DNA of 64,000 bases from Shouchella clausii (GTDB lineage: Bacteria > Bacillota > Bacilli > Bacillales > Bacillaceae_D): positions 3,720,001 to 3,784,000 of the forward strand of contig NZ_CP019985.1 of the NCBI RefSeq assembly GCF_002250115.1, read 5' to 3'. Every line of letters starts with the position of its first letter. Position 1 is the first letter of the stretch. This document shows positions 41,698 through 50,278 of this stretch, one piece after another. A model generated the notes under the pieces. It worked only from the letters and a program-made list of their open reading frames with translations. It had not been told where the DNA came from and searched no databases. A program made the translations under genes and the position numbers.

Positions 41698-42217
41698 ATG
41701 GATTTACGTTACCCGATTGGAAAGTTTGAATTTGAAGGAGAGCCTACAACCGAAGTATTAGAGAAGTGGATAACAGAGATTGAAGGACTTCCATTTCAAT
41801 TAACAAAAGCTGTGGAGGGTTTAAGAGATGAGCAGTTAGATACAGCGTATCGCCCTGATGGATGGACCATTCGTCAAGTAGTTCATCACGTGGCCGACAG
41901 CCATTTAAATAGCTACTTTCGTTTTAAATTAGCCCTAACAGAAAACAATCCCACGATTAAATTGTATGAAGAAGGGAAATGGACTGAGCTCCCTGATTCA
42001 AAGTTACCAATAGATATTTCATTAAAACTAATCGAAGCTTTACACAGTAGATGGGTTTGTCTGTTACGTTCTATGAAAATAAGATGATCTAGCGAAGACT
42101 TTCCAACACCCAGAATCAGGAGTGGTTACGTTAGGGATGAATATTGGGATCTACGCTTGGCACGGGCGACACCATGTTTCGCATATTACTTCTCTTCGAA
42201 ATCGATTAGGTTGGTAA
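41698..42217 (+). pseudogene. yfiT: Frameshifted YfiT/BstA-type DinB-fold protein
   Basis: A putative metal-dependent hydrolase of the YfiT/DinB superfamily. The first frame (41698-42087) holds the N-terminal two thirds with [17 protein letters not shown]. The last part continues one frame over from about 42083: [18 protein letters not shown], then [20 protein letters not shown] to TAA 42217. The metal ligands HH...H and HGRHH...H are thus split. One base lost between 42079 and 42083 restores about 173 aa. AGGAG precedes the ATG. Recent inactivation or assembly error. Confidence 0.8.
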
Positions 42218-42237
42218 ACGGAAGAGCGTCTGTGGCA

Positions 42238-42378
42238 TTAACTGCCAAACCGTACAAGCAAGGTTACGTGCTTCACCGACAACAGTGAATGTCTAGCGAT
42301 TTTCGTATGGGAATGTTGTTTATTACTAGACAAGCCACCCTCTCGTTCTCTGACATAAGTGCTGTCGATGAAACTAAA
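42238..42378 (-). pseudogene. Transposase scrap (IS5-like)
   Basis: A 46-residue open minus-strand frame without start reads FIDSTYVREREGGLSSNKQH and ends at 42238. IDSTYVR resembles the first catalytic Asp region of IS5-family DDE transposases. No inverted repeats or other catalytic residues are visible. The rest of the 354-base gap (42218-42571) holds nothing I recognise apart from the palindrome ATGCATGAAAATGCAT at 42543-42558. Confidence 0.35.
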
Positions 42379-42571
42379 CAGCTTCACAGGACCTTGCAAC
42401 TTGTCGCCCTGCCCAATCCATTTATACTAAGTTCGGTTGATACAGTGTAAGTTCGGGCCGATAGCCGCCGCGGAGCTTCCCTCGACTGCTTTGTTTTGCC
42501 TCCGCAATATCGTACTATACCGTAAGCTGCCCGCGGGTGTATCATGCATGAAAATGCATGGAGGTATCATC

Positions 42572-43156
42572 ATGAGCTTACTGTCTTTTCTAGCGTACTG
42601 TGTCATCGCTACCTTTACACCGGGACCGACAAACATTGCGATTTTGTCGATCGCACATCGTGTTAGAATAAAAGAGTCCTTTCAGTACATGTACGGAGCG
42701 ACGATCGCCTTTGGCATGCTACTAGCAGCATCTGCTCTGTTTAATCAAGCGATGGTTGCCGTGGTGCCGAATATCATCGTCGTGATGCAGGTCATCGGAT
42801 GCCTGTATATGCTCTATCTGGCCTATCAGGTGTTCACGATGAAGCTCAGCGAAGATACGACCGCGCAGGTAGCTACTTTTAAATCCGGGTACATCATGCA
42901 GTTTGTCAATCCGAAAACCTGGCTGTTTACAATGACAGTCATCCCGGGCTATGTTATGCCCTATTACAATTCTCCCACCGCATTGACGCTGTTTGTATTG
43001 GGGATCACGATAATTGCTTTTTTGGCATTTACGACATGGGCGATGTTTGGATTGGTGTTTAAACAATTTTTTCAGCGGCACCAGAAGGCCGTGAATATCG
43101 TCTTGGCTTTCCTGCTCGTTTATTCGGCCATTGAGGTATCAGGATTGCTGAAGTAG
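42572..43156 (+). CDS. LysE/RhtB family exporter
   Basis: 194-aa membrane exporter of amino acids or similar metabolites. The start FLAYCVIATFTPGPTNIAIL carries the family signature TPGPTN. Six helices; FVNPKTWLFTMTVIPGYV near residue 110 is the second conserved region. GGAGG selects ATG 42572, not the longer frame to 42437. The next gene, an AraC regulator 17 bases downstream, probably controls it. This pair uses more C/G-ending codons than the flanking decay region, hinting at acquisition. Confidence 0.88.
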   Translation: MSLLSFLAYCVIATFTPGPTNIAILSIAHRVRIKESFQYMYGATIAFGMLLAASALFNQAMVAVVPNIIVVMQVIGCLYMLYLAYQVFTMKLSEDTTAQVATFKSGYIMQFVNPKTWLFTMTVIPGYVMPYYNSPTALTLFVLGITIIAFLAFTTWAMFGLVFKQFFQRHQKAVNIVLAFLLVYSAIEVSGLLK

Positions 43157-43173
43157 ATATGAGGTGAGTCAAC

Positions 43174-43950
43174 ATGGATAAATTTACTTATAAGAAAAAA
43201 GCAGGGATCACCGCCCTATCTGCGAGCATGGCCGAGTTCACATACGCTAAGCACAGCCATGAGGAATATGCAATGGGCGTCACGCTGCGCGGTGTACAGC
43301 AATACAACTTGGACGGTAGTTTCCAGTCCTCCTATCGGGACGGCGTCATGCTGTTTCATCCGGAGCAAGTGCATGACGGAAAGTCACAGGACCGAAGCGG
43401 CATTGATTATGTCATGATTTACATCGATCCTGGTCAGTTTCTCGATTTGATCGGCAAAAAAGAGGTTGTTAAATTCTCCGCACCTATCGTGTACAACCAG
43501 AAGCTGAAGCAGAGTATATTGAACTTGGTTCAGGCGATCTACAGCGATCAGGACGAAACGATCTGTAGCGAGTTACTAGTGGCTCTTGCGGATCATTTCG
43601 CGGATGTTGAAATGAGCACGATGACGAGGCCAAATAACCGTCTAATTGAGAGAGCCAAGGACATGATCTACGAGAACCTAGGCGATATCCTAAAGCTTGA
43701 TGAGCTTGCCAGTGAGCTTGGAATGACCAAGTTCCAGTTTATCCGAACCTTCAAAGCAAGTACAGGCATCTCACCGTATCGTTTTTTCTTGAACAGCAAG
43801 TTGGAACATGCCAAGCGCATCATTGAACGCCATAGCGATATCTACTCGGCTGTGGCAGCTTGCGGATTTGTGGATCTGTCTCATCTTAACAGGCATTTTA
43901 AGCGTGTGTACGGCATCACTGCTATGGAATATAGGTCTTCTATTCAATAA
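43174..43950 (+). CDS. AraC-family regulator of the LysE exporter
   Basis: 258 aa: N-terminal cupin-type sensing domain (about 10-150: YAKHSHEEYAMGVTLRGVQQ, MLFHPEQVHDG) and C-terminal two-helix AraC DNA-binding domain (about 160-258: LDELASELGMTKFQFIRTFK, then GFVDLSHLNRHFKRVYGIT). It lies in one operon with the LysE exporter; such AraC-LysE pairs normally sense the exported compound. GAGGTGAG precedes the ATG. Confidence 0.87.
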   Translation: MDKFTYKKKAGITALSASMAEFTYAKHSHEEYAMGVTLRGVQQYNLDGSFQSSYRDGVMLFHPEQVHDGKSQDRSGIDYVMIYIDPGQFLDLIGKKEVVKFSAPIVYNQKLKQSILNLVQAIYSDQDETICSELLVALADHFADVEMSTMTRPNNRLIERAKDMIYENLGDILKLDELASELGMTKFQFIRTFKASTGISPYRFFLNSKLEHAKRIIERHSDIYSAVAACGFVDLSHLNRHFKRVYGITAMEYRSSIQ

Positions 43951-44026
43951 GGCGGGTGCGTAAATAAGTTACGACGCCCGCTTTATTGTAAAGTCTCCCT
44001 TCAATCAAGCTATGAAACACCATGAA

Positions 44027-44512
44027 TCAGAGCAAACTCCAATTCAGACGGGTGGGAATGGCGTGGTGCTTTGACGCCTTTTGTTCAGCCCAGTAGCCAA
44101 GTTCCAGCGTAGCGATGATCGTTTCCTTGGTCGATATGCCAAGTTCACGATAGGCTTGACGCTCAGACATCCAATGGTGAAAACGTATATTTATAGCCAC
44201 TCCTTGCTCATTGGCAAGCAGCTGGAAGTTTTGGATCAGACAAAAGGCAGCAGCTATATTCTCGTTTTGTTTAAAAGGGTCGCTATCTGTCTTGGTGAGA
44301 ACGATTAAATGATCAGCTGGCTCATGACTTACCCATTCTCGCTTTTTCATCTGGTCGCGGGCGATAAAGATAAACCTCCACGGCTCTCTCAACCTATGAT
44401 TAGGTGCCCATACAGCATGATTCAGCAACTCTAGTACCAATTTTTGTGACACCCGACGATTGTCCATTTTGAGCCAATCCAGTGGCATAATCACCTGGTT
44501 CTTTAACTCCAT
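44027..44512 (-). CDS. Nitroreductase-family protein (second of pair)
   Basis: 161 aa from ATG 44512, behind GGAGGAG; the longer frame to 44671 overlaps the preceding gene and has no ribosome site. The nitroreductase flavin fold is recognisable (LLNHAVWAPNHRLREPWRFI, IQNFQLLANEQGVAINIRFH, IIATLELGYWAE), but it is shorter than the usual 180-200 aa and lacks the N-terminal RRSIR-type FMN-binding Arg cluster in standard form (LKMDNRRVS). FMN binding may be altered. Second gene in a Fur-box operon. Confidence 0.75.
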   Translation of the reverse strand: MELKNQVIMPLDWLKMDNRRVSQKLVLELLNHAVWAPNHRLREPWRFIFIARDQMKKREWVSHEPADHLIVLTKTDSDPFKQNENIAAAFCLIQNFQLLANEQGVAINIRFHHWMSERQAYRELGISTKETIIATLELGYWAEQKASKHHAIPTRLNWSLL

Positions 44513-44552
44513 ACGTGCTGCTCCTCCATACGTTAACCCCATTTCTGTATGA

Positions 44553-45125
44553 TCAGCTTTCAATTGCGGTCCAAAGTCGTTCAGCATGGGTTCGCGTTCG
44601 GCCTTTCGGGACTTTGTCGAAATACCCAATTTGCAGAAGTCCAACAAACTGTTCGTCTTTCTGCAAGCCAATGCGCTTGTGGAATTGCTCGCTTTGAATA
44701 AAGGGCGCAGGTCCCGTTATCCATACCATCCCAAGCCGCTGCTCCCAGGCAAGAAGCTGAAAATTTTGCAAAATGCGGCATAATGTCCCGTAGGCTTCTT
44801 TCTTTTTAATAGGATCGGGGTCGGTTTTCACAACGGCAATGATATTGGCCGGCGCCTCCATAAACCGTTTATGAAAGCTCTTCATGAGTTTGTTCAGCGT
44901 TAGTCTAGCCATTTTGCTATCCATGATTTTTTCGCTTACATAACTGGCCAGCTTTTCCCGTGCTTCGGGCGTACCTGCATACACATATCGCCATCGCGCT
45001 TCGCCCTCGTAGGGACAAAGCTGCTCAGCCTTTAGCAATAGCTCCATCACCAGTTTTTGTGATACTGGGCTGGCGTTAAATTTTCGAATTGTTCTCCGTT
45101 CGCGAATGAGTTGCTCTAGAGACAT
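44553..45125 (-). CDS. Nitroreductase-family protein (first of pair)
   Basis: 190-aa flavin-dependent NAD(P)H oxidoreductase. The N-terminal RERRTIRKFNASPVSQ carries the Arg residues that hold FMN phosphate. CPYEGEARWRYVYAG and ILQNFQLLAWEQRLGMVWIT follow, then VGLLQIGYFDKVP. AAGGAG selects ATG 45125. The physiological acceptor is unknown. A Fur-like box overlaps its promoter, suggesting induction on iron limitation. The downstream paralogue begins 40 bases on. Confidence 0.85.
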   Translation of the reverse strand: MSLEQLIRERRTIRKFNASPVSQKLVMELLLKAEQLCPYEGEARWRYVYAGTPEAREKLASYVSEKIMDSKMARLTLNKLMKSFHKRFMEAPANIIAVVKTDPDPIKKKEAYGTLCRILQNFQLLAWEQRLGMVWITGPAPFIQSEQFHKRIGLQKDEQFVGLLQIGYFDKVPKGRTRTHAERLWTAIES

Positions 45126-45148
45126 CAACAATCGCTCCTTTCAGCATC

Positions 45149-45178
45149 ATGCTAATTGATAACAATTATCAATGTCAA
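45149..45178 (-). promoter_or_regulatory. Promoter with Fur-like box
   Basis: Minus strand: TTGACA (45178-45173), 18-base spacer, TAGCAT (45154-45149). The spacer contains TGATAACAATTATCA (45157-45171), matching the 7-1-7 Fur consensus TGATAATNATTATCA at all defined positions but one. Repressor bound here would block the nitroreductase pair under iron-replete conditions. Confidence 0.65.
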
Positions 45179-45279
45179 TGTGTTGGAGGAAACAACCATA
45201 AAAAGTCCGAATGAATCGGTGATTTGTCTGGAATCACAAAAACGCCCTGTAATGAGGGCGTTGAAGAGTATGGGTTTAG

Positions 45280-46140
45280 TCAACCTTTTCGAAAAGAAGT
45301 AGGCGTGACACCGATATTTTTCTTAAAATATCGTCCGAAGTATGAAGAGTCTCGGAAACCAAGGTAGCTCGCAATCTCCGCTATATGGGCATTTGAGTAC
45401 CGTAGTAGACGCTTTGCCTCAAGGAGCTGTCGATCGCGGAGTACTTTTCCCGCAGATTTTCCTAATGTTTTTTTGATCGATTCATTGAGATGATTGGAGC
45501 TAACATGAAGCATAGAAGCATATTCGGAGACGCTATGTACGGTACGATAATGGGACTCCACTGCTGTGAAAAACTCTTTCGTTAATCTAAATCCCGCCTC
45601 TTCTCGGTGGCGCTGTTGCCACGAATCTTGAATGCGGCTCATCTCAATTAATATAAGACGGAGATAGCTGTTGACAGCTTCCAATTGTTCCTTGCGCTCT
45701 ATCTCTTGCTCCCGTTCCAGGAGACTAAACAACGTATTGAATATCGTTGCCTGGTCAGCAGCAATGCGATGAAAAGGGGTTCCTTCCATAAGATCAATCA
45801 AGGAGGTGTGTGGCCATTCCAACTGCTGTCCAACCAACAGCTCTTTGGAGAAGACGAGCAGCCAGCCGGAAAATGTTTTGTCAGGTTTACATTCAATCAA
45901 TCCGTGAACTCGCCCTGGTGATATGAGGCAAAGCGTATTGGGATAAAAGCTGTAGCCTTGAAAGTCGATTTGAGCCGTACCGTGCCCTTCATTGATCCAA
46001 AACAGTTGAAAGCAGTCATGTCGGTGCATCTCGTAAGAGTCAACCTGTTCAGGTATAAGTGGCAGCAATCTGAACCCTTTCGTGTCTAGCGTAGCTGCTG
46101 GGATGACGGGAATATTTTTTTGTCCGCTTTTATGTTTCAT
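45280..46140 (-). CDS. AraC-family regulator with cupin domain
   Basis: 286 aa: N-terminal cupin/AraC_binding domain (about 25-165: YEMHRHDCFQLFWINEGHGT, LCLISPGRVHGLIE) and C-terminal HTH_18 (about 185-286: VSEYASMLHVSSNHLNESIK, then YLGFRDSSYFGRYFKKNIGV). Same direction as, and upstream of, the nitroreductases but separated by a Fur-box promoter, so co-transcription is uncertain. Effector unknown. AGGGGGG precedes the ATG. Confidence 0.86.
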   Translation of the reverse strand: MKHKSGQKNIPVIPAATLDTKGFRLLPLIPEQVDSYEMHRHDCFQLFWINEGHGTAQIDFQGYSFYPNTLCLISPGRVHGLIECKPDKTFSGWLLVFSKELLVGQQLEWPHTSLIDLMEGTPFHRIAADQATIFNTLFSLLEREQEIERKEQLEAVNSYLRLILIEMSRIQDSWQQRHREEAGFRLTKEFFTAVESHYRTVHSVSEYASMLHVSSNHLNESIKKTLGKSAGKVLRDRQLLEAKRLLRYSNAHIAEIASYLGFRDSSYFGRYFKKNIGVTPTSFRKG

Positions 46141-46302
46141 TTTTCCCCCCTGGCGCCAACTTGAAAACCGTTCATTTGTCCCATGATTGTAGCATGTTTC
46201 TTATAACTTCGCTTGTCGCCAATCCCTTTAATGTTAGTTTTCTTAGCTTTTCCTTTACAAATCAATCTTTTACAGAGAGAGTGAACTTCCCCTTCTACCA
46301 TC

Positions 46303-46521
46303 CTACTGCCTTTTCCATAGTCTTCTCGGCATCCGTTTTGCGAAAATCAAATAAAGCAGAGTGGCGGTTGGAAAATTTAGGAGGCCAATCATTCCCCATA
46401 ACCAGTAATTATGGCCGTGCCGCCTGGCGTTAATAAATAGAATCGTACTTTGCGTAAATAAAATAGCGGCTAAGATTACCCATAGATAGAAAGGAACATC
46501 AGAAGGATGCGTGTTCGTCAT
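46303..46521 (-). CDS. yxlD: YxlD-like small membrane protein
   Basis: 72 aa with two helices (about 10-30 and 40-60) and a basic tail (AKRMPRRLWKRQ). In B. subtilis YxlC and YxlD together restrain SigY. Here the gene follows yxlC with a 4-base overlap (46518-46521). Identified mainly by position, size and topology; the sequence itself is not strongly diagnostic. Confidence 0.65.
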   Translation of the reverse strand: MTNTHPSDVPFYLWVILAAILFTQSTILFINARRHGHNYWLWGMIGLLNFPTATLLYLIFAKRMPRRLWKRQ

Positions 46522-46898
46522 AAGAGTTTGTTCACCTCTTTTTTCGTCGTAAAATATACGATGAACGGCAGTATGACAACAGCGGTCCCTTGCAAGATCA
46601 GGAAGACTGTTGGCGAATGAAAGTAGGTTGTCGTCCAAAACGCTAAAATAACAAGAGCGAGCCCCCACAATCCCAGTAGCTCCTTAAGCAGCTTTTTCCT
46701 GCTATTGGCTTTTGTTTCCTTTACTTGCTGCAGGAAAAAAGAAAGGTCTGGCTCATCCGCTGAATCGAGCTGATCAAGACGTTCTAAACCGGAACGCAGC
46801 TCCATAATCGTCTGTTTGTCGGTTAGCTGTGCCGATGATCTTCCGTTTTCCCCTTTCGCTTCCGGCTCCAATTCATTCTGCTTCATATCCTTCGTCAT
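46518..46898 (-). CDS. yxlC: YxlC-like anti-SigY factor
   Basis: 126 aa: acidic soluble N-terminal half (about 1-70, with LRSGLERLDQLDSADEPDLS) followed by two membrane helices (about 75-95 and 100-118). The layout fits the YxlC anti-sigma partner of SigY, with the cytoplasmic part expected to hold SigY. It overlaps the sigY end by 26 bases. About 20 residues longer than the B. subtilis protein. Confidence 0.72.
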   Translation of the reverse strand: MTKDMKQNELEPEAKGENGRSSAQLTDKQTIMELRSGLERLDQLDSADEPDLSFFLQQVKETKANSRKKLLKELLGLWGLALVILAFWTTTYFHSPTVFLILQGTAVVILPFIVYFTTKKEVNKLL

Positions 46899-47415
46899 TC
46901 ACGTTCAACTCCTTCCTTAACAGACCTAATGCGTGATGAACCCTTGACTTCGCAGTTCCTTCTGGTATGCCTAACATCTTGCCGATTTCTTCATACCTAT
47001 AGCTGTAATAGTGCTTCAAAATCAAGGGTAGACGATACCCTTCTGATAATTTCCCTAACCCATCTACAACATCCATCCATTCAAGCTGACGGTGGGCAAA
47101 TTCCCACTTCAACTGGTGCAAAGGCGTTTCTGTATTTGCCATTAGCTCCTCTCTGTTCTGCTTGCGACACATATCAATATATAAGTTAGAGGCAATGGAA
47201 ATCAACCATGTTGAAAACTTAGAACAGCCTTTATAAAGGTGAATTTTTTCGATCGCCTTGGTCATCGTTTCCTGTGTTAAGTCATCGGCCAATGATGGTT
47301 TTAAAGTAATCTTTAACGCATACCTTCTCAGAAATAAATAATTCTCGTGCAGGAGAGTAGCTAGCGCCACTTGGTCTCCCTTTTGGGCTTTACGAATAAG
47401 TGCAGTTTCGTCCAT
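46873..47415 (-). CDS. sigY: ECF sigma factor SigY
   Basis: 180 aa. Region 2: ALKITLKPSLADDLTQETMT (about 40-60) and FSTWLISIASNLYIDMCRKQ. Region 4: LILKHYYSYRYEEIGKMLGI, then PEGTAKSRVHHALGLLRKEL. AAGGAG 7 bases upstream selects ATG 47415 over the longer frame to 47463. Length agrees with B. subtilis SigY (about 178), and the flanking yxl homologues settle the identity. Likely autoregulated, although I could not locate the promoter with confidence. Confidence 0.85.
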   Translation of the reverse strand: MDETALIRKAQKGDQVALATLLHENYLFLRRYALKITLKPSLADDLTQETMTKAIEKIHLYKGCSKFSTWLISIASNLYIDMCRKQNREELMANTETPLHQLKWEFAHRQLEWMDVVDGLGKLSEGYRLPLILKHYYSYRYEEIGKMLGIPEGTAKSRVHHALGLLRKELNVNDEGYEAE

Positions 47416-47474
47416 AGCATATCTCCTTAAACAAGGCAGATCGTTCTTTTCTATCATGCTCATTCATACTCAAA

Positions 47475-48254
47475 CTAGTCAACAAGCTCTTTGTGTGTAA
47501 AAATGGCGATTGCTCCAAGTTGCAAGCCGATGATCCCGAACAGAGTCGACAACAAAACAGGTGTATAATCAGCTAAACCCTCTCCTTCCAACAAAACCAA
47601 TGTGGCGTGATTGGCCAACTGTGCAGGACTCCACGAGAACCAGGCTGGAAAGGACGATGAAAGCAGGCTGATGAGAAGAATGGTACCTAGTGCACAGAAG
47701 GCTGCTGTGCCTGTTTGTTTAAGAATGGTGCTATAAAACAGAACAATCGTCATAACGAGCGTTAACCACAATCCAAAATGAAAAAAACTACTGAACCAAC
47801 GTTCAAGCGAAACGGCATCGAATAGAAGGTTCGTGTAATACATCGCTAAGCCGTAACCAAGGCCAAGTGACACCCATGTAAAGCAAATAATCGCCGCCCA
47901 TTTGGCTGTGAGATAAGAAAAGTAGGGCACTGGCTTCAGTAAAATGATCGCTGCTACTCCGCTGCGCCGTTCCGCCGATACGATCCCCATCAACGCCAAC
48001 GTCAAGACAAGGACGCCGAGCAATCCGAAATCAGATAACGTTTGTGCGAGCACCTCAGTTCCTGTGGGCGTAGGAATGTCGATAACGGCCCCTTCTGGCA
48101 ACCCGCCGAAGTCCTCTAATATTTGCGGCATAAAGTAGGTGGAGAGCGGCGTCGAACTTCCTAATAACAGAAACACAACAGGAACCCATACCCACTTGTA
48201 ATTCCTCCATAGTTCTACCTGTTCTTTTTGAAACAACACGAGCCATTGCTTCAT
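47475..48254 (-). CDS. yxlG: ABC-2 type permease, YxlG-like
   Basis: 259-aa permease with six helices and the usual ABC-2 pattern (VLAQTLSDFGLLGVLVLTLA, then GIVSAERRSGVAAIILLKPV near residue 90). It works with the upstream ATPase; the gene overlaps its end by 4 bases. In B. subtilis yxlF-yxlG are the transporter of the SigY operon, possibly for export of a bacteriocin or for immunity, which remains unproven. Confidence 0.82.
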   Translation of the reverse strand: MKQWLVLFQKEQVELWRNYKWVWVPVVFLLLGSSTPLSTYFMPQILEDFGGLPEGAVIDIPTPTGTEVLAQTLSDFGLLGVLVLTLALMGIVSAERRSGVAAIILLKPVPYFSYLTAKWAAIICFTWVSLGLGYGLAMYYTNLLFDAVSLERWFSSFFHFGLWLTLVMTIVLFYSTILKQTGTAAFCALGTILLISLLSSSFPAWFSWSPAQLANHATLVLLEGEGLADYTPVLLSTLFGIIGLQLGAIAIFTHKELVD

Positions 48255-49165
48255 TTTTGCACCACCTTTAAAAATAAATCTTCCAGAGACATTTTAGCTA
48301 CTTCGAATTTCGTTAACCGAACCTGGTGCTGAGCAAAAGCGTGCAAGAGAAAAGGCACCGCCAACTCAATATCTTCTACCAATACTCTGTAGCCATCTTC
48401 TTCTATGACAAAGTCAACAATACGTTTTTGTTCCTGCCAGTTCTTGAGCTGATTAGTCAAGTCATCCTTGGCTTTGATTATGATTGCCGCATCTTGCCAT
48501 TCTTGCTGAAGCGAATCGAGCGTCCCCCCATATTTTAGTTGGCCTTGATCAATAATGAGCACTTCGTCACTTACTTCCTCCGCGTCATGCAGGACATGGG
48601 TCGAGAAAAGAACCGTTGCTTCCTCCTTTAATGTTTGCATTAGCTGAAGCATTTCCCGGCGTCCGACTGGATCGAGAGCAGATACCGGTTCATCTAGCAT
48701 GACCAGCTTAGGCTGGTGAATCAGAGCTTGGGCAATGCCAAGACGTTGCTTCATACCACCTGAATATTGGCCAATACGCTGATGAGCCGCTTCGGTCAGC
48801 CCCACCTTGTCTAGTAATTCTTTGGTTTTACGTTTCGCTTCCCGTCTCGGCAAATGAGCGAGCTGCCCGACATAGAGGAGAAATTCAAATCCGGTCATCC
48901 AATCGCAAAAGACGGGAAACTGGGGCAAGTAGCCGATATCGGCGCGAATGTCGCCCTTTCCGTGTGCCGATGATTGGTGGAACTGTATGGTGCCTGATGT
49001 AGGTTTGACCAGTCCTGATAACATCTTTAATGTTGTCGTTTTGCCAGCCCCATTCACGCCTAATAAAGCGATACAGGAATGCGGCTGCAGATCGAAAGAA
49101 AGATTTTTAACTGCAGGGTACTCGGCATATGTCTTCGTTAATTGCCGTACAGATACGAAACTCAT
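48251..49165 (-). CDS. yxlF: ABC transporter ATPase, YxlF-like
   Basis: 304 aa. Walker A GVNGAGKTT near residue 37, signature YSGGMKQRLGIAQAL near 130, Walker B LVMLDEPVSALDP near 152 and switch His in VLFSTHVLHDAEE. The C-terminal part (about 215-300) is the accessory domain common in CcmA/drug-export ATPases. GGAGG 8 bases upstream favours ATG 49165. The start shares one base with the yxlE stop (TGATG). Confidence 0.87.
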   Translation of the reverse strand: MSFVSVRQLTKTYAEYPAVKNLSFDLQPHSCIALLGVNGAGKTTTLKMLSGLVKPTSGTIQFHQSSAHGKGDIRADIGYLPQFPVFCDWMTGFEFLLYVGQLAHLPRREAKRKTKELLDKVGLTEAAHQRIGQYSGGMKQRLGIAQALIHQPKLVMLDEPVSALDPVGRREMLQLMQTLKEEATVLFSTHVLHDAEEVSDEVLIIDQGQLKYGGTLDSLQQEWQDAAIIIKAKDDLTNQLKNWQEQKRIVDFVIEEDGYRVLVEDIELAVPFLLHAFAQHQVRLTKFEVAKMSLEDLFLKVVQK

Positions 49166-49368
49166 CACTGGTTCCTCCTACCGAAAATCAAGTACATTAC
49201 CGGCCCGAGAAAGCTAACAAATAAAATAAGTGGAATCCAGAACAGGTGGGCGCCTGTCGTCTTTGCTCGCTTCACATAATCGACGAGCGCGACAATGACC
49301 AAAATTAAATTCAAAATGATAACGGGCGCAAGCAGCCCCCAAGGAACATCAGCAAAATCCGTATTCAT
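49165..49368 (-). CDS. yxlE: YxlE-like PLDc_N membrane protein
   Basis: 67 aa with two helices and the phospholipase D-nuclease N-terminal pattern ILNLILVIVALVDYVKR and SFLGPVMYLIFGRRNQ. In B. subtilis yxlE lies between yxlD and yxlF. Here it is the first gene of the operon, before yxlF. GGGGAAGGG precedes ATG 49368. Confidence 0.78.
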   Translation of the reverse strand: MNTDFADVPWGLLAPVIILNLILVIVALVDYVKRAKTTGAHLFWIPLILFVSFLGPVMYLIFGRRNQ

Positions 49369-49431
49369 CCTATCCCTTCCCCTTTAATCGTAAATGTAAG
49401 TTCACATATAAGACGGAGTAGATGACAAAAT

Positions 49432-49485
49432 CGTTCATAAAAAAATAAAAAAACGCGAGATTTCATGTCATCTCGCGTTCATAGG
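49432..49485 (-). terminator. Structured repeat/terminator, copy A
   Basis: AACGCGAGAT and ATCTCGCGTT flank TTCATGTC. On the minus strand the hairpin is followed by TTTTTTTATTTTTTT, so it ends minus-strand transcripts arriving from the DUF4188 side. Flanks and stem resemble copy B at 52530-52588, with a compensatory base-pair change. Confidence 0.7.
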
Positions 49486-49732
49486 GTTATTTGCTTCTTT
49501 GTAACAGTCAATGAAGTCAAGATTGGACGAAGCCTTCCCTTAATACGTTTCGCAAAAAACCGTATATATGCTTCGATGCACCATAAATGAATTTCTTGCT
49601 GGAATACATATTCGAAGCAAAGTTTTCCCCTAATCCATACTCATAAAAGAAACCCAGAATTAGACAATGCATCCCTTCTAAGCAAACAACTTGTGGTAGC
49701 TTCAACTCCGTTGTTGTTTATAATACTGCCTA
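49486..49732. other. Gap without convincing gene
   Basis: Part of the 436-base stretch 49369-49804. A 62-residue minus-strand frame at 49517-49705 lacks a ribosome site and familiar motifs. Only the hairpin (copy A) and the DUF6933 scar at 49733-49806 are recognisable. Confidence 0.45.
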
Positions 49733-49806
49733 CGGAACTTATTTTCTAAGAGCCACTTTCATCGTTTGTTTTGGAGATTTAACCGTTTTTTAATAACAAA
49801 GTAGTC
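49733..49806 (-). pseudogene. Remnant of a DUF6933-type gene 3' end
   Basis: The minus strand reads AAATGACTACTTTG...GATGAAAGTGGCTCTTAG...AAATAAGTTCCGTAG, matching the last codons and trailer of the intact gene at 56332-56832 (AAATGACAATTTTG...GATGAAAGAGGCTCTTAG...AAATAAGCTCCGTAG) with an internal deletion. It abuts the stop of the DUF4188 gene. Confidence 0.7.
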
Positions 49807-50278
49807 ATTTCGCTTTTACATTCTTTAATCTATGTTTCATTGTAGAATGCTTTTCTGTTACATAGGAAGAACATGCAGCAGCCAGTCCTCTCGGTTTATT
49901 CATATTGACATAAATGGATTCATAGCTACCTGCTTTCACGACATACGTTTCATGGAAAAAACCAACTCCTTTTGAGTCTGCGGCTTTCTTATAAAAACGA
50001 GTCCAAGCATTCATATGCGTTTTCCCATGGGCGTAATCATGTAATCTCTCTACGTTTTCCCAATATTGAGTAATCACGATATTCCTGCCACTCCAACCAG
50101 TTTCATAATGAAGAAAACCGGTGTCTATTTTGCTAGAAAGTTCTTTTAACATCGGTGGCATAGCACTAAAAACGGGTCCCCATGCTTTGATATTCCACCA
50201 CTGTTGAATTTTCATACCAACGATAAAAATCACTATATCTTGGTCATTTGGAGCACTAACTCGTTTCGCTTTTGTCAT
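49805..50278 (-). CDS. DUF4188 monooxygenase-like protein
   Basis: 157-aa protein with the DUF4188 pattern (DQDIVIFIVGMKIQQWWNIK, YWENVERLHDYAHGKTHMNA), a dimeric alpha-beta barrel related to heme/antibiotic monooxygenases. Catalytic function unproven. AAAGGAG selects ATG 50278. The PadR gene ends at 50275, overlapping by 4 bases, so this is a regulator-effector operon. Confidence 0.8.
   Translation of the reverse strand: MTKAKRVSAPNDQDIVIFIVGMKIQQWWNIKAWGPVFSAMPPMLKELSSKIDTGFLHYETGWSGRNIVITQYWENVERLHDYAHGKTHMNAWTRFYKKAADSKGVGFFHETYVVKAGSYESIYVNMNKPRGLAAACSSYVTEKHSTMKHRLKNVKAK

Noticed and set aside
49380-49404. SigY-type promoter upstream of yxlE (TGAAC at 49404-49400)
   Set aside because: The only candidate -10 is 9 bases away, far too close; no good match to an ECF promoter.
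49517-49705. 62-aa minus-strand ORF
   Set aside because: No ribosome site and no recognisable motif; lies between a gene scar and a terminator hairpin.
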